Shown here one piece after another: positions 12,546-26,066 of a stretch of 64,000 bases of DNA (its first letter is position 1; every line of letters begins with the position of its first letter). The notes beneath the pieces are model-generated. The model searched no databases and was not told the origin of the DNA. It was given only the letters and a program-made list of their open reading frames with translations. Made by a program: the position numbers and the translations under genes. Source of the stretch: Sipunculus nudus (taxonomy: Eukaryota; Annelida; Sipuncula; Golfingiida; Sipunculidae); the NCBI GenBank assembly GCA_026874595.1, contig CM049322.1, forward strand, positions 37,631,340 through 37,695,339, written 5' to 3'.

Positions 12546-13389
12546 TGACAGTATAATGATAATGAATATTCAAAGTTCTGTTCAAACCTGGCTCCTGTCA
12601 TTTATATATTAATTGCATAGTATCACGATTTTAAATAATCCCCTCGTCTGAAAAACTTGGATGTAACCTAACATATTCCAGTAGCTGCTCGATACGTAAT
12701 TCCAAAACGGCTCCACCATTGGTCTGTCAGAGATAATTGATCATGTTACTTAGACATATATTTAAATTCTTATTGATAAAAGAAAGAATGTCAGATCTCC
12801 AAGGGAAGAATCATATTTAATAATTAATTGGAACGGAGCAGTCAATTATCATTATATAAAATCTGGCTTTGATGAGATAAGGTAAAATATGATTTCTGGG
12901 TAATACGGGATTATTAACATAATTAAATGAATTTTTCACTTGAACCTGGCCTTTACCAGATTTACAGAAAATAGCAGGAGTAGGGCGATACCATAAGTGA
13001 GTTACACCCAGTACGAAAGCTGGGTTGAACTATTTAAGCATGGGTACGTGGTTCAACTGATAAACAGAATAGTTAACAATGCGGATATACGTGTTATTAA
13101 AATTTTGAAGTAATTGGTGTTCGAAATAACAGATAAATTTGTCGTATACAACTAAAACGCGATGATGAGGATAACATTATACGTGAAGAGGGCGGACACG
13201 TATTTTGTTGAGGAGACACAGTTCATCTCATATTATTGATTGCAAGCCTAAGATATGGAAAAATGTCTTGCTTAGCGGCCATTTTTTAATAATCCTCACT
13301 GACATTTTTAAACACAACTGATATATTCAATATATTAAAAGTTGTATTGATCCATATATTTAATATGGGACATAAGTGCTTGGAAGAGC

Positions 13390-14580
13390 TGAAATATAAA
13401 ATTCTATAGTTTACTTTAAGAAGAGAGCGATTATAATTATTATTCCTGTCAAATATCATGGACATACTAAAGGACTTTTATAATCTTCAATTTTGTTACG
13501 CACATCTAAAATTTATATGCACTGTCTTTTAAGTTTAATTATTTATTATTTTTACTGGCTTCAATACATCTTCGATAATAAATTAATTAATATCGAAGAT
13601 ATTTGCTTTCATCATAATAAAATATTACGTTTATACTGTTAAATTTGATAGTTTAGGGCTTGGATTATTGGACGAAGATAATAATTCAACTTAATAAATC
13701 GCTGATTTTTTTATTAATCACCTATACTAGTCAGTGTTACAATTTAAAGCTACAGTGTGTTCCACATGTATGAAAAAAATTGTATTCTGCTCCTTTTTTA
13801 TTTTATCTGCAGTTTTCACCTTGGTAACCTGCAGTTATGCATGGGTTGGTATTTCTGTCAGTGGACATAGTTGGGATACCAGACGTTTTCTTTTGGTTTC
13901 ATTTACTCGTTGCATGAATTCAATTGTTGTTATATAATGTTACATTTCAATATATTTTCAAATTTGAATAGTGAATTAAATGGAATGTGTTCTCAAAATC
14001 CATGGTTAAGACAGTGTTTCAATGGATCCTTGTCAACATAAGTGTTTTAAATGGATCATTATTAACATAATTTTGCTGTTTGCTATATTCTACCATTGCT
14101 AGAAAATCTCTGTAATGACTGATGAGTAGTAATGTCTGTGAAATAGAAAGAATCGAGCAAGTAATATAGAACAAACAGAAGAGAAAGAAAGTAGTCGATA
14201 GGGTTCCTTCGAAAATAAAAGAAACTAATTAACCCGACTTGGTACTCGGATTAACTACATTCACCCATAGGAAAAAATGGAACAGAGATCATTAAAGATC
14301 CAGAAGAGATGGTTTGTTGTAGATATGTCTCAAAACTGCATTGATTATGACAAGATGACACTATATTGAATTAATTCAGTAACATATCATTCGGTTTAGA
14401 CGCTTTTACAAATGGAGAAGTTCTTTCGTGGGTAAGACTTGAGGGAGCAATTAATACTTAACCCTAGCACAAAAGGCACGTGTTATATAAATAAATACTC
14501 AGACCATTATGGCCTGAGACAGGAAATGTCAAAACAAAATTATAAGGTTCCGCCACATATTGAGCTCTTTGGAAAACTGT
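13390..14580. repeat. Duplicated intron/exon module R2 (partner 6690-7560)
   Basis: Matches module R1 in phrase order (an ATTATAATTATTATT-type phrase, CTTGGTACTCGGATTAAC, ATCCAGAAGAGATGGTTT, microexon, a GCACGTGTTATATAA-type phrase). Upstream, 12720-13010 is the second copy of the 11700-11995 block. Confidence 0.6.
14388..14438 (-). pseudogene. Decayed copy of the TSPFV microexon
   Basis: The minus-strand reading frame LTHERTSPFVKASKPN matches the 51-nt microexons at 7.4 and 45.7 kb. The donor GT has become AT (window positions 387-386 of the 14 kb block), and the acceptor AG lies such that the exon would be 50 nt rather than 51. Both changes would block in-frame use, so I treat it as an inactivated cassette. 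A sequencing error is possible but would need to hit both ends. Confidence 0.6.
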
Positions 14581-15150
14581 AAAAGTCAGGGATATTTTTC
14601 AAGGGTTTCATGTGAATTTTTGCAAATGAAATCTTGGTTTCATGGTTACCATCTCATGGTTTTCTTGCATCTCGGAAAAATGTGTGTCTGGTGTCATGAT
14701 TGTATGTGCGTCCGAATCACGTACTTTCACTGTTTCGTCTCTTCTCCGAATGAAATTTAAGGTTTATATATTAACCCTCTATATTATTTTGATGTACTTA
14801 GTCAATTCTAAAACGCTGTTGGTTATGCTGATAAATTTATTTTCTTGAGTGTTATGTACCCTCGTTACAAGAAGAAGTATTTATCAATTAAAATGGTGCA
14901 ATACAGGCATATGTTGTAATCATTCACCCGCCGAATATGCGCAAAAGGCCATGGTTTGAAACAGAACACACAGTGCCCAGTTGTAAGATAACCTGCCGGG
15001 AGCGGCATTGCAAAAGACCCCTCATAAAAAGGGTTTCTAAAAGGTCAAATAACTATCCTTTACCGATTCTTACTAAGGACAATCAGAATAACTATGTATT
15101 TTGATTCTCAAGGACGATGACCACAATCAAGCTGTTTAAAGAATAAAAAA
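14581..15150. other. No gene recognised
   Basis: Short overlapping frames (14560-14848) have no family resemblance. The stretch runs up to the 5' end of the next family S element. Confidence 0.4.
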
Positions 15151-16765
15151 CAAGTGAGCCATGGGTCATCACGCTCAGCTAACTAAGAAGACATTTACAA
15201 AAGGAATTTTATCATCTGAATGCCAAATTTTGTAGGTGGTATCCCCATTCAACAAAAGCTTAGCCCAGAGGATATTGGTAACAGGTACCTAATTTATGGT
15301 TTCTAAGGAGGATTTGGATGGACCTTCCTGGATGTCAAGTAAGAAGATTCCAGTTGCAACGGTTACAATTTGTGACCTGTTAACAAACAACCACCTCTTT
15401 GAAGGTCTATAAAAAGATGTGTAAAATTTGAAAAAAAGTCCAGGTCGCGCCACCAGTCTACAGGAACTGATGAAAAACTCCATAATGAATATGCATGCGA
15501 AAAATCATCGTGATCAATGCATTAGTTGTTCTGATTTTGGAGCTTTAGTAACAAATTTTTAATTATCTTGGGGGTACATCTGAGCCCCATAGCTCGGAAG
15601 ATAAGGTTAACAGACACCTAATTTCACGCGTCCATTGAGTTTTTATGGACCTCCCAGGATGTAAACTAACAAGATTCCTGGTCCAATGGTTACAATTTGT
15701 GTTCTATTAACGGATCGAAAACTGAAAAAAAATCGAAAAAATCTGTATTATCTGATGAAATATTCCATGACCAATAACTAATCAAAGAATCATGGTAATC
15801 GATGAATTAGTTGTTGAGATACTTTAGCTTTTTAATCAAATTTTCCATTATTCTTGGGGCTAATTTGAAAACCAATAGCTCAGAGGTTACGGGTAGCAGA
15901 GACCTATTTTTAGGTTGTCAAGAAGACATTTAATAGGCCTCTCTTCATTTAAGATATAAGATTTTAGTTCCAGTCATTAGGATTTGTGCCCTGTAACCGA
16001 AGGACCGCATCTGTTAAGGTCAAAAAATTGAGAAAACATATAGTAAACAATTAAAAAAATGCAGATGGCGCCATCAGTCTGCTGAAACTGGTCAATCACT
16101 CCATGATTAATATCTATGCGAAGAATCGTGAGGATTAATGCATTAGTTGTTCAGATACTTGAGCTTTTGTATCAAAATTCCCATTATTCTGGTGTAGTAT
16201 TTAGAGCCCGATAGCTCATTGGTTATGGGTAACAGGAATAATATTAGGTTGCCAAGGAGACTTTTTATAGGCTTCCTTGCATGCCAGGAGAAGATTCTAG
16301 GTCCAGTCATAACGATTTGTGCCATGTTAATAGATGACTGCATCTTAATAAATCTCAAAAATAGAGAAAACAAATCGTTAAATGAAAAAAAAAACAGGTG
16401 CCGCCACCAGACTGCAGGAACTGATGAATCATTCCATGACCAATTTCCTTTGCAAAGATTCAGGAGAAACAATGCATTAGCTGTTCAGATACTTGAGCGT
16501 TTGTATTAAATTTTCCATTATTCTGGGGGATACTCCGCAGCCTCATAGCTCGAAGAATATGGGTAACAGAGACCTAATTTCAGTTTCCAAAGGAGATTTT
16601 CCATGGACCTCACTGGATCTCAAGTGAGTAGATTCCAGGTGCAGTGGTTACGATTTGTGCCTGGTTAACTAACACACAGACAGACAAACAGAGAGACAGG
16701 CAGAAGGATGACGGAAAAAGAGTAATCGCTATAGCTCATATTTTTTTAAGTGAGTTGAGCTAAAA
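15151..16765 (+). repeat. Family S type II element, complete
   Basis: Starts CAAGTGAGCCATGGGTCATC and ends GAGTTGAGCTAAAA. The interior is about four diverged units of the core marked by the phrase RGGTGGCGCCACCAGTCTGCAG (here near 15440, 16063 and 16396). The ACAG-type tail is at about 16675-16705, followed by agtaatcgctatagctca. Confidence 0.8.
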
Positions 16766-16939
16766 ATCTGTTGAAATGTTGCAGCAAATATGGTCAATAT
16801 ATTATAACTTCAATGGAAAAACAAATCAATCCTGAACAAAGTGCAATCACTTACACCTGTCAATTATGCGTGGTACATGGAGGAAAGGATTCAAAAATAA
16901 AAAGTAAATTATAGTCTATGCATGCCTTCAGTGTCGTAA

Positions 16940-16990
16940 ATATATATATATATATAAATATATATATGTATATATATATATACATATAAA

Positions 16991-17042
<52 letters not shown>
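16940..17042. repeat. Compound (TA)n microsatellite
   Basis: TA tract with TAAA and TGTA interruptions at about 16957-16995, then a long pure TA run. Confidence 0.95.
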
Positions 17043-17043
<1 letters not shown>

Positions 17044-17047
<4 letters not shown>

Positions 17048-17180
17048 GCCCGGCCAGTAAACATTGGAGAAGAGTTTGACCAGTTCACACATTATGTGGG
17101 GCAAGTTATTATGAGCTGCCACTAGAGAGTGCTGCTGATGTTTGAGTACTTCAGAGGTAGACAGTCTGACTGTCATAACC
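17044..17180 (-). pseudogene. Possible retroelement integrase fragment
   Basis: A minus-strand frame holds AHNNLPH followed about 15 residues later by VYWPGI. This resembles the H2C2 zinc-binding region of LTR-retroelement integrases, where the block ends in the typical YWPGM-type phrase. The frame then runs into the TA tract, so no C-x2-C part can be seen. Weak, fragmentary call. Confidence 0.3.
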
Positions 17181-18990
17181 TTTGATGACTTAACTAATGG
17201 CCCCGAAGAGTGTATATGAGGCCATGTGGGTATTAATCATCCGCCAATGCAATATCACTATTATGGCTTGCACAAATATTTTTGAATGTGTTTAAAAATC
17301 TGATGTGTGTCATGTGTAATAAACACCTGCTCAAGATACATTCCAAAAGACTCATCCGACGAGATTATTAAGTAGTCGGTAGACACGCAATTCAAACAAC
17401 TTCTGTGTTTTATAGGTTTAGATAATAGGTTGAATTTGAATGTTTGAAGAAAGAAAGACTGAGCCATGGGTTTAGGATTATTTAAGCCTTACTCTTTTTC
17501 TTTTAAAACTTAACATGAAGTCATTTAATTTTTGTTGCACAGTGTGTGAAATATATGATATTATGTAAAGGATAATTTCTTTAACTGTGGTGAATATGAA
17601 CCTATCGCGACGGGGTTTATGTTAACTCTTCATGGACCAGCTGGAAATAATCATGAACTTAGGCAAAATAGAAAAATCTCATTTATACAATTTTTTTTTA
17701 TTTTTAATTAAGGAAAACAATTTCAATAGGCAAACATGTTGAAGTTTAGTATACAGGAAATGGGGAGGAAAATGTACAGGGCTAGGTCAGCATATACAAA
17801 AAAATACTATTTGTAAGTAACGTTATAGTAATAGTAATAGAAGCCACGTCAAAGTTATTGTAACTGCTTAAAAATGTTGTAACAGTTATAGTAATAGAGG
17901 GTTTCAGAAGTTATGTTATATTAATAGAACTAATGATATTGAACCTAAACCTGATAAACACACACACACACATTTATACTGCAATAATCAAAGTGATCAG
18001 CTTTCGTGTGTGGTCGTGTTACCCGGATGCTATTGCTAATAAAAAGAACTGATATTATAAGCTTAACTAAAATAACATTGCACGTTTGAATACCATTTAA
18101 TTTATTTTAAGAGAAGCATAGTTTTGTATTTTATATATATAAGGCAGCGAATATCGGTCATGTAATATCATATTAGGTGTTCAAATAAATGAGTCAATAT
18201 GATTATTTTTTTTTGTAGAGGGAACAATTTTGAAAGCCCTTGTAAATCCCTTATTTGTTCTTTGATCGCCGATCGATCAGAAGAGCGCTATGTCATCATA
18301 ACTTTCACTTTAACCGATAAAGTTGAAAGTTACTGCAAAATATTCAACAAAGAGATGAAAACTGCCTTTTGGACGACTTGACAAAAAAGAGTCAATATGA
18401 TACTTTAAAAAGATACAATATAAGAAAATTTACAGGCTGAAATATTCAATGACCACGGACCGAGGATAAAAGCTGAACGAAAACTGTAAATAAACGCATT
18501 ATTGCATGGTGATAATTCCCTAACTAACGCAATTAGAGATATAGTATCAATATTAATCCAGAAGTATAAACTGAACACGAAGAGATTTTGGACGAAATGC
18601 TTAGTGATCAATCAATCTATCAAAGATTATGATCAATACAAATTGTTTATATTTCCCTCCTTTTGTCTTCAGTGTGTGTTTTGTGAAACGTATTGAATTT
18701 ATAATTGAATCTTTCTGTATTATATTAATGACCAGCTTTTTAATGCTTGTTTCTCTGTGATTATTGTTTTTATTATTGTGTATTGTATATGTTTTGTATT
18801 TAATATAATTTATGTATTTAAATGCATCTTTTTTGCAGAAGGGAGGACATGTTCCATTAGCCATAATGGCTACTAAATAATCCAGTTAAAATAAATATGT
18901 TTAAATTAATGGTGGTCAAAGCGGTAGTACCGCAAAGGATAGTCTAAAATTAAGGGTCGTGTTAGCTGCGTGGTCGCCGGGTGTATGTTG

Positions 18991-18995
<5 letters not shown>
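17181..18995. other. AT-rich DNA, no gene recognised
   Basis: A small cluster of GTTATAGTAATAG repeats lies at 17820-17935. A plus-strand frame at 18199-18381 follows an acceptor-like TTTTTTTGTAG but has no recognisable family. Confidence 0.35.

Positions 18996-18996
<1 letters not shown>

Positions 18997-19046
<50 letters not shown>
18997..19046. repeat. (TA)n microsatellite
   Basis: About 25 TA units, one interruption near 19033. Confidence 0.95.
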
Positions 19047-20149
19047 AGAGGCGGTTTGTCAGACATTTATGCTGTCGGTTTGTAACACTTTCTTACATGT
19101 TTGTGATACTGATAAATAACATCAATCGTGCCATATCCTCAGCTGTAGATAGGTCTGAACATGCATTGCCTTATATATGTACGGCCTCCTTCGCCTTAAT
19201 ACAAAGCCCCCCCCCCCCACCGATTAAGAACATAAAATAGTTGTTTATACATAGGGATAGTCTGTTACTTTACAAAGCACGGTTTATCCACCTGGGACAT
19301 TTTAAATTTTAAAGTGGATCGATTATCAACATCAATGAAAAGCACTTTGAACGTTCCGTATTTTTTGTGTGAGGTCTGACTGAATGACGTTGAATGTACA
19401 CGTTGTGTATTTTATAGGTCGGGGGAGGGGTTCTGACCTCGCCGCTCTCCGAGCTCCATCTCGTAAATGAAAAATCAACTAAAAGATGGATATTTCAGCG
19501 TATGTTGAAAAAAAAAAATGATGACACTCTTAAACATTTGTAAATCATAATAGCTAATTTTGAAAGTTCTACGAGGATGAACAATTCTACCTTGATAAGT
19601 ATAAGGAGAAAAATCTACTCTTACTTCAAACTCTTTCTCTCTGTCCTTTATTTATCTATCAACCGAATGCCATATCGCGTCTTCCTACTTGTATCTGTCT
19701 TCATTGTAGATAGATTTACAGTCTTATTATGTCGTAACGTGACCTCTCTATGTTTTAGTGCGGTATTATTTAAGCACCTGTTGAGCGTTATCTACACGGT
19801 TTTGTGCAAAAATGTTCTTTGGATTCGACATACATTATACGGTTTATATACTACTCAAAATTGTCGGTAGATAAATCATGATAAAATACAGTGACCGTAA
19901 ACGACGCAAGTTATATATTTAAATGTAGCTTTTCTACTGATCAAATGTTGATATTTCACCAACCCAATGCTGTAGCAATCAGACAAACACATTTTGATGT
20001 TTGCCATTGTGTATTGAGAATGGTCCCTACAGCGACCGAAAAGTGATTGAAGTGTTACCTAAAAGACTTTTATTGAATTCGGCTTTGCAAAAAGACTGTC
20101 CATAATTAGCGATTCTATCTAAAGATTATCCTCATGATTTACAAATTGT
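19047..20149. other. No gene recognised
   Basis: Contains a run of ten C at about 19209-19218. The plus-strand frame 19577-19870 is rich in Leu, Tyr and Phe as AT-rich translations are, with no motif. Confidence 0.35.
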
Positions 20150-20534
20150 TGAAATGTCTTGCAAAGTTTTCCATCGATGTTTTAAAATTCTGATTCGTAT
20201 TCAGAGAAATATATGAATATAACCCTTACACAAAACTATGTGTGTAGTACACAGGCCATGTAACATATGGACACAAAATCAAAGTCACATTTTATATGTG
20301 ACCAAAATGGTAGTTTACATTTCAAACCACGAGTTTTACAAAATTGAAAAAAAAAAATCACCTTTTAATCTTTTTTGCAACTTGATTCTGGACTAAAGAT
20401 CTGTTCCTAACCGGTTCAGAGCCGATATGTATGTTCAATGATTTCCCGCAGCTCTGTTTTACAGACTTCATCTAATCGGTATTGCAGAATCTGATGGCCT
20501 TTTGTTCATATTTCGTTAGGTTTGGACCTTTTAA

Positions 20535-20765
20535 CCTGCTTACCGTTTGGTTGACATATCAACCACTCGTTATATTGCCTATTATCGTCCAAGTGAACGT
20601 CAATGCCTAAAGGACGTGTTGTTATATCGTGCAAAAGGAGGACACAGTGTGTTTTCAGATAATACCTGTGTAACTCGCAAAGGTAGCTCGTATGTGGGCA
20701 AGTTGCATGTGAATGATGATTTATACTGCTTTGAATGCACAGTAGAGAAATGGCCAAGAATTTAG
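20535..20765 (+). CDS. Unrecognised Cys-containing reading frame (copy A)
   Basis: A plus-strand frame open from 20535 to a TAG at 20765. It has no ATG near its start, so it would be an exon and not a whole gene. Its last 45 codons line up with the copy B frame at 34188-34322, with the same stop and a 3-bp in-frame deletion in copy B. Visible residues include CVTRKGSSYVGKL and CTVEKW. Most differences between copies change amino acids, so purifying selection is not evident. I do not recognise the family. It could be a chance frame in a duplicated intron. Confidence 0.25.
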   Translation, partial: PAYRLVDISTTRYIAYYRPSERQCLKDVLLYRAKGGHSVFSDNTCVTRKGSSYVGKLHVNDDLYCFECTVEKWPRI

Positions 20766-22104
20766 TAGAACTATTTTAGCAGACATACTGAACTTGGAGA
20801 TGATCACATTATGCCATCTAGTAAATCCAACAAATTAAAAAAAAAAACAATGCTTAAAGATTGAGGCTTTCCAAACTAATAATTATTTAGCGATGTCCGA
20901 AATTGATAAGTTATTCACTTATATAAGATCACCTGTGATAATGGGGACCCGGTGATAGAGTGTAACGACCTTGGAAATTAGGTTAATATCAACATTAACT
21001 CAGATTCAAATCTGTGACCTATGATTAATTCGGTGTTCAATGGTCAGCTTTTTAAATCAGGCAAAATTAGTTCTAGAGCAGACACCGAAAGAAGAAATAA
21101 AAAAAAATTAAAAAATAAAATGTCTGAATGATAAATAAGTTGATTCTTTAGCACTATGGGAGACAAAATAATATCCAAACACACACAAACCATTCGAACC
21201 GATTGTTACTATACAAAACATTTATGAACGGTTTCCTCCGATAAGCTGAGTTTTGTATTCTGATTTAATATTCGTGTCTGTTGCATTCAGAAAGGCAATA
21301 CTGAGGCTCTTTATGCGTAGCATGCAACTCTCTTGTCATCTTTATTTTTTATTAACACAGATGAGTGCAGACACTGGTCCGACACTCCACCAAGTTTTGT
21401 CTTTCTTAATTACGCAAGATATTCATTTGACGTCACGGTAACCATCACATCGTTTGACATTTAGTATCACTTGGGTGGAGAGTCTTTTATGCATGTTGTC
21501 TACAGTTGGCGGATCTTGATATAAAGTGAGGCCTGAGTATAAACAAAACTTAGGATATTATGATATCTATCAGTGAAGAGTATTTTTCGAATTCATGTAT
21601 AAACCAAAGCTAGGCAATTATAATTTTTATAATTCTTGTATACTCTTTAGCTTAAGGTATGATTATAATATATCAGAGGCCGATCTAGGATTTTGGAAAG
21701 GGGAGGTTCCAATCAAAAACAAATAAAAACCCAAAGAGAGGTCCAAGGTTGCAAAAGGCCGCAACATTTTTTACGGAAAAAAACAGGCTTCCTGAACCGA
21801 TCCACCCCGGCCACCGGGACCATCAGTGTATGAGTTCTTAGAATATTCGCTATGAGAGGAAAATTTCTTTATTTAGAATCAAGTTACAAGAATACCTCTA
21901 ATACCATAATACTAATAATCAAAAACGACTTTTGATTCCATCTCCAGAAAAGTTTAAAAATAAATGATGCAAAATATTTACGAAATCGTATCATATGTAA
22001 GATAATTGTGCATTCTTAATTTGCTTTCAAGATTTTGAAGGGATTGTAAAATCACATGATGCCACGTGACATGGTACTTTAATTTTAAAGCAACGCTCTC
22101 ACTT

Positions 22105-22155
22105 AAATAAGAGAGAGAGAGGGAGAAAGTGAGGATGAAAGAGAGAGAGAGAGTG
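22105..22155. repeat. (GA)n-rich microsatellite
   Basis: Interrupted GA tract. The copy B counterpart at about 37010-37048 has a different length, as expected for slippage. Confidence 0.9.
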
Positions 22156-23578
22156 AATTTGAAATAGATCGACAGCTGTCGAGTGTCGATAAAAATCCCG
22201 AAGATACTACCAGTTACAACCCTTTTGTCTGGCGCCACTCTCTAGTACATATCTCCGATAAAGGCCTTCACTAGCTTAAGCTTGACTTACATTTAACCCG
22301 CTCCCTCTAGAAAAGATAATATATCTTTTCATTTCCCTGTCACCGCCTGTCTCCGCACAGCATGAGGGAAGGCTATGGACTAAATCATGTTTGCTTCGCC
22401 CAAAGTCATTAAGATACTAAGCAGCTCAAGCAATAGGTAATTACGCGGTATTTCCTGTAAATAGAATCTAGTGGTCCAAAATCCTTAATATAACATCTTA
22501 GGCGGGGAACAGGCGTTCACAAAGGGGCGTCATCTTTTATTTAACGTTTTATGACGGTGGTTGGACTCGCGAGATATTGAGGCCAGTATGAAGAATAACC
22601 TGTTTCATGTGAAGTTGATCGTTTTATTTACCTGTGAGAGACTGTATTAACGAGTTGTGTCGATAAAGATAACATTATTATGATTCACTAATAAATAACT
22701 TTTTATTCCAAAAATTATCATATAGGATTCTTTTACTTGCAATCGCTACGAAAATATATTTTGTTATAACGCATTAATGCAGATAATAAACACATAAGGG
22801 TTCCTAGGAAGTATGGATATTTTTATATACATATGCACACAGAGAGAAAGACGGACGGACAATGGACGCCAATCGATCACTACAGCTCAGTTTACTTACT
22901 AACACCTGAGATAATAATAACAGTAAAGGATTCCAGAAAATAACCGGTTTTACTGATTTCATTTTTTTCACATCTATAGGAAAGCATCACGAAAAGTAAC
23001 AAACATTTTCGTTTTTATGTAACATTAATCGAAGAGTACTGAAAATATAATGAACTAGGAATACGTAAAAAATATGTAAACTTTCAAGAAAAATGTAAAT
23101 TAGAAACTTTTATTGTATAATCCAGGTTGTGTTCATGAACTGTAGTAAGATTATGCTTTGAATATTTATAGCGCATTAGGACATATTTTGTAATGTTGAT
23201 TTAAAAGATGAGAAAGATTGAAAATCTATGGGTATTAATAATTATAAATGTATAAATACGGGATCGAAAGCTTTTTTTCCATTATCAAATACATGTGATG
23301 AGATTTAGTGGTTAATTCCACATTTATTTTGCGGGAATATTTGCGTCATTGATCATTGCGGATTTCAAACCTTGCACCATTTTAGCGGCACATTCTAATT
23401 GAATTTGATGTGTTCTCAAGAAAACATTTACCTGGGTTCTAACCTGGCATAATGTTACTAACCGATAATATTGGAAACAAATCTATTTATGCATGAAATC
23501 ATGTCTGGAAATTGTAAAGCAACGTGTGTCAGCAAAATTAATGCAACCTACAAGACTACAAGACCAAACGTAACGTAC

Positions 23579-23647
23579 CTTTCCCTGCAGATTTGCCATG
23601 CTTTTCAAGACTTTCATCTAATTTCTGGCCTTTACCAACAGAAAATT
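23579..23647 (-). CDS. 69-nt microexon (FSVGKGQ...KSAGK), copy A2
   Basis: Minus-strand exon of 69 nt between a good acceptor (TTTATTTCAG) and a GTACGTT donor. The frame is 2 nt + 22 codons + 1 nt, so phase 1 on both sides. The peptide starts FSVGKGQKLDESLE, then KHG, and ends KSAGK. It is hydrophilic and rich in Lys, Gly and Ser, like a linker. Two paralogues (24349-24417, 38270-38338) keep length, phase and splice sites; all differences are substitutions. Function unknown. The conserved boundaries across three copies support a real cassette exon. Confidence 0.65.
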
Positions 23648-24348
23648 CTGAAATAAACAATGCACTGTTTTTATTTCGGAAAGTACTTTATCAATGACTG
23701 GAACATTATAATATTGCAGCTATCTCAGGTCATCAGATTTAAATTTATTTTAATTATTATAAAATTTATGTGATAAATAGTATGCTGAAAATGAACCGAA
23801 TATTTGTGAAAGGGATGGGAGGAAGACACCTACGACTAGCTTGCCTGTTTTCGATGTAGAGTGCCTGTTGAACTGGCTAAGCGTATTCTATACCATGGGA
23901 TGTGCGCAGCCTTAAAATAACCATGACGTTTATCTTCTGTTTACAAGTTTCATTGGAGTTGTATTCGTCTTATAAAAGCGTATGGCTTATTCCAAGTGCG
24001 TATTTGGAAAAGTCGAAGTCTAAAACAAGGTCCGAAGACCCATTGCTAATCTGTGAACATTTCGTATTGTTAAATACAGAAATGGCAAGGAAATTCAGAT
24101 TTAGATGGATTAATCAGCATTGAATTGGAAAGAAATAACACATAAAAATAATCGGTTCATTCATCCAAATGAATTTAATGTGTTCTCAAGATAACATTTA
24201 CCTGGGTTCTAACCTGGCATAATGTTACTAACCGATAATATGGGAAACAAATCTATTTTTGCATGAAATCATGTCTAGAAATTGTAAAGCTACGTGTGTA
24301 AGCAAAGTTGATGCAACCTACAAGACTACAAGACAAAACGTAACGTAC

Positions 24349-24417
24349 CTTTCCCTGCAGATTTGTCATGCAATTCAAGACTTTCATCTAATTTCTGGCC
24401 TTTACCAACAGAAAATT
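24349..24417 (-). CDS. 69-nt microexon (FSVGKGQ...KSAGK), copy A1
   Basis: Identical in layout to 23579-23647, from which it differs at two residues near the middle (ELHD in place of EKHG). Acceptor TTTATTTCAG, donor GTACGTT, phase 1-1. It is the upstream member (on the minus strand) of the tandem pair. The two could be alternative exons or both be included, since each adds exactly 23 codons. Confidence 0.65.
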
Positions 24418-26066
24418 CTGAAATAAACAATGCACTGTTTTTATTTCGGAAAGTACTTTATCAATGACTGGAACATTATAATATTGCAGCAATCTCAGGT
24501 CATCGGATTTAAATTGTTTTAATGATTTTAAATTAATGTGATAAATAGTATGCTGAAAATGAACCGAATATTTGTGAAAGGGATGGAAGGAAGACACCTA
24601 CAGACTAGCTTGCCTGTTTTCGATGTAGAGTGCCTGTTGAATTGGCTAAGTGTATTCTATACCATGGGATGGTGCGCAGCCTTAAAATAATCATGAAGTT
24701 TATCTCCTGTGTACAAGTTTCACTGAAGTTGTATTCGTCTTGTAAAAGCGTATGGCTTATTCCGAGAGCGTATTTAGAAAAGTCGAAGTCTAAAACAAGG
24801 TCCGAAGACCCATTGCTAATCTGTAAACATTTCGTATTGTAAATACAGAAATGGCAAGGAAATTCAGATTTAGATGGATTAATCAGCATTGAATTGGAAA
24901 GAAATAACACATAGAAATAATCGGTTCATTTGTATGAAGTTAATTAAAGTGGGTCATGAGCACCACCATCATTACAAGGTTATTGTTTAACAATGTAAGG
25001 GCTCAATTCCATGCTTCAGCATTTATATGAGAAAGAATGAAATACATATAATCCTCCTAGTGTGTCAACACACATATAGAAATTGCCTCAAACAATGTTA
25101 GATTCCAGATATTAGCTTTGGTTTACATTTATGAAAAACAGTAAATGAGTTCTTCTAATTTCCCAGGATGTAAAGTAAGAAGATTCTAGATGCAATGCTA
25201 ACGATTTCTTTTAAAGGAAATGCGTAACAATTTGAAAAAAAAACGGTGGTGCCACAAGTCTGCAGGAAGTGATGAAACACTCCATGATGGATGCGCAAAC
25301 AAAGAATCAAGGTGATGAATGCATGAGTTCTTCTCAAACTGGAAGTTTTGTATCAAATTTTACATTATACTGAGGGGTACTTACAAGCCCTATAACTCAA
25401 AGGATACGGGTAACAGAGACCTTATTTCAGGTTTTAAATTGAGACTATTAATGATCCTTCAAGGATTCCAAGTAAGAAGTTTCTTGGTCCCATGGTTACA
25501 ATTTGTGCCCTGTTAATGGACAACCACATCTTTGAAGGTGTCAACAATAGAGAAAAACGTATAAATATTTAATAAAATCTAGGTAGCGCAACCAGTCGGA
25601 AAGGAACTGAAATAGAACTAGGGATCCATGGGTCTCGACGCTCCGCTGCATTTGTCTACAAGGATATTTGTTTATGAGGTTTCCCAAAATATTGGTCCTG
25701 TGATCAGTTTGAAGCCTACCTCTCTACCCAAACTGGAGTAATCATCAATAAATTAATTTGTGAATGGATGGGCCCTGTGACCTTAGCCTTTGACCTTGTG
25801 GCCCCAAAATCAAAAGGAAACTTCCCCTTTTGGCAGGTGCACCACATGTTGATGATGGAAGGACTGAGATGAAAAGTTTGGCTTAAAATTCATCCACAAT
25901 CTTTCTTAAGTAGTGGGTCCTGTGACTTTGACCTTTGATCACATCACCCGTGATGAATCATCAGTTCTTATTTTAGTGGTGGGCCATATATAAGTCAAGC
26001 TTGAAACCAATATTTCAAACCAAACTAGTGTTTTCATCTGGAAACTAATATGTGGATTGGTGGCCT

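Larger units (their letters stand above)
23390..24930. repeat. 770-bp tandem duplication inside copy A
   Basis: Positions 23390-24160 and 24160-24930 are two near-identical tandem copies (the phrase TGTTCTCAAG at 23411 and 24181, period 770). Each contains a 69-nt microexon. Copy B has a single version at about 38120-38860, so the duplication happened in copy A after the segmental duplication, or was lost from B. Confidence 0.85.

Noticed and set aside
18199-18381. Plus-strand frame after an acceptor-like poly-T AG
   Set aside because: No recognised family, no second copy and no matching donor or exon nearby; left as unannotated.
2674-19046. IYIYIY peptides in several frames
   Set aside because: Translations of TA microsatellites.
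19577-19870. 97-codon plus-strand frame, hydrophobic
   Set aside because: Composition is that of AT-rich DNA translated; no motif, no splice context.
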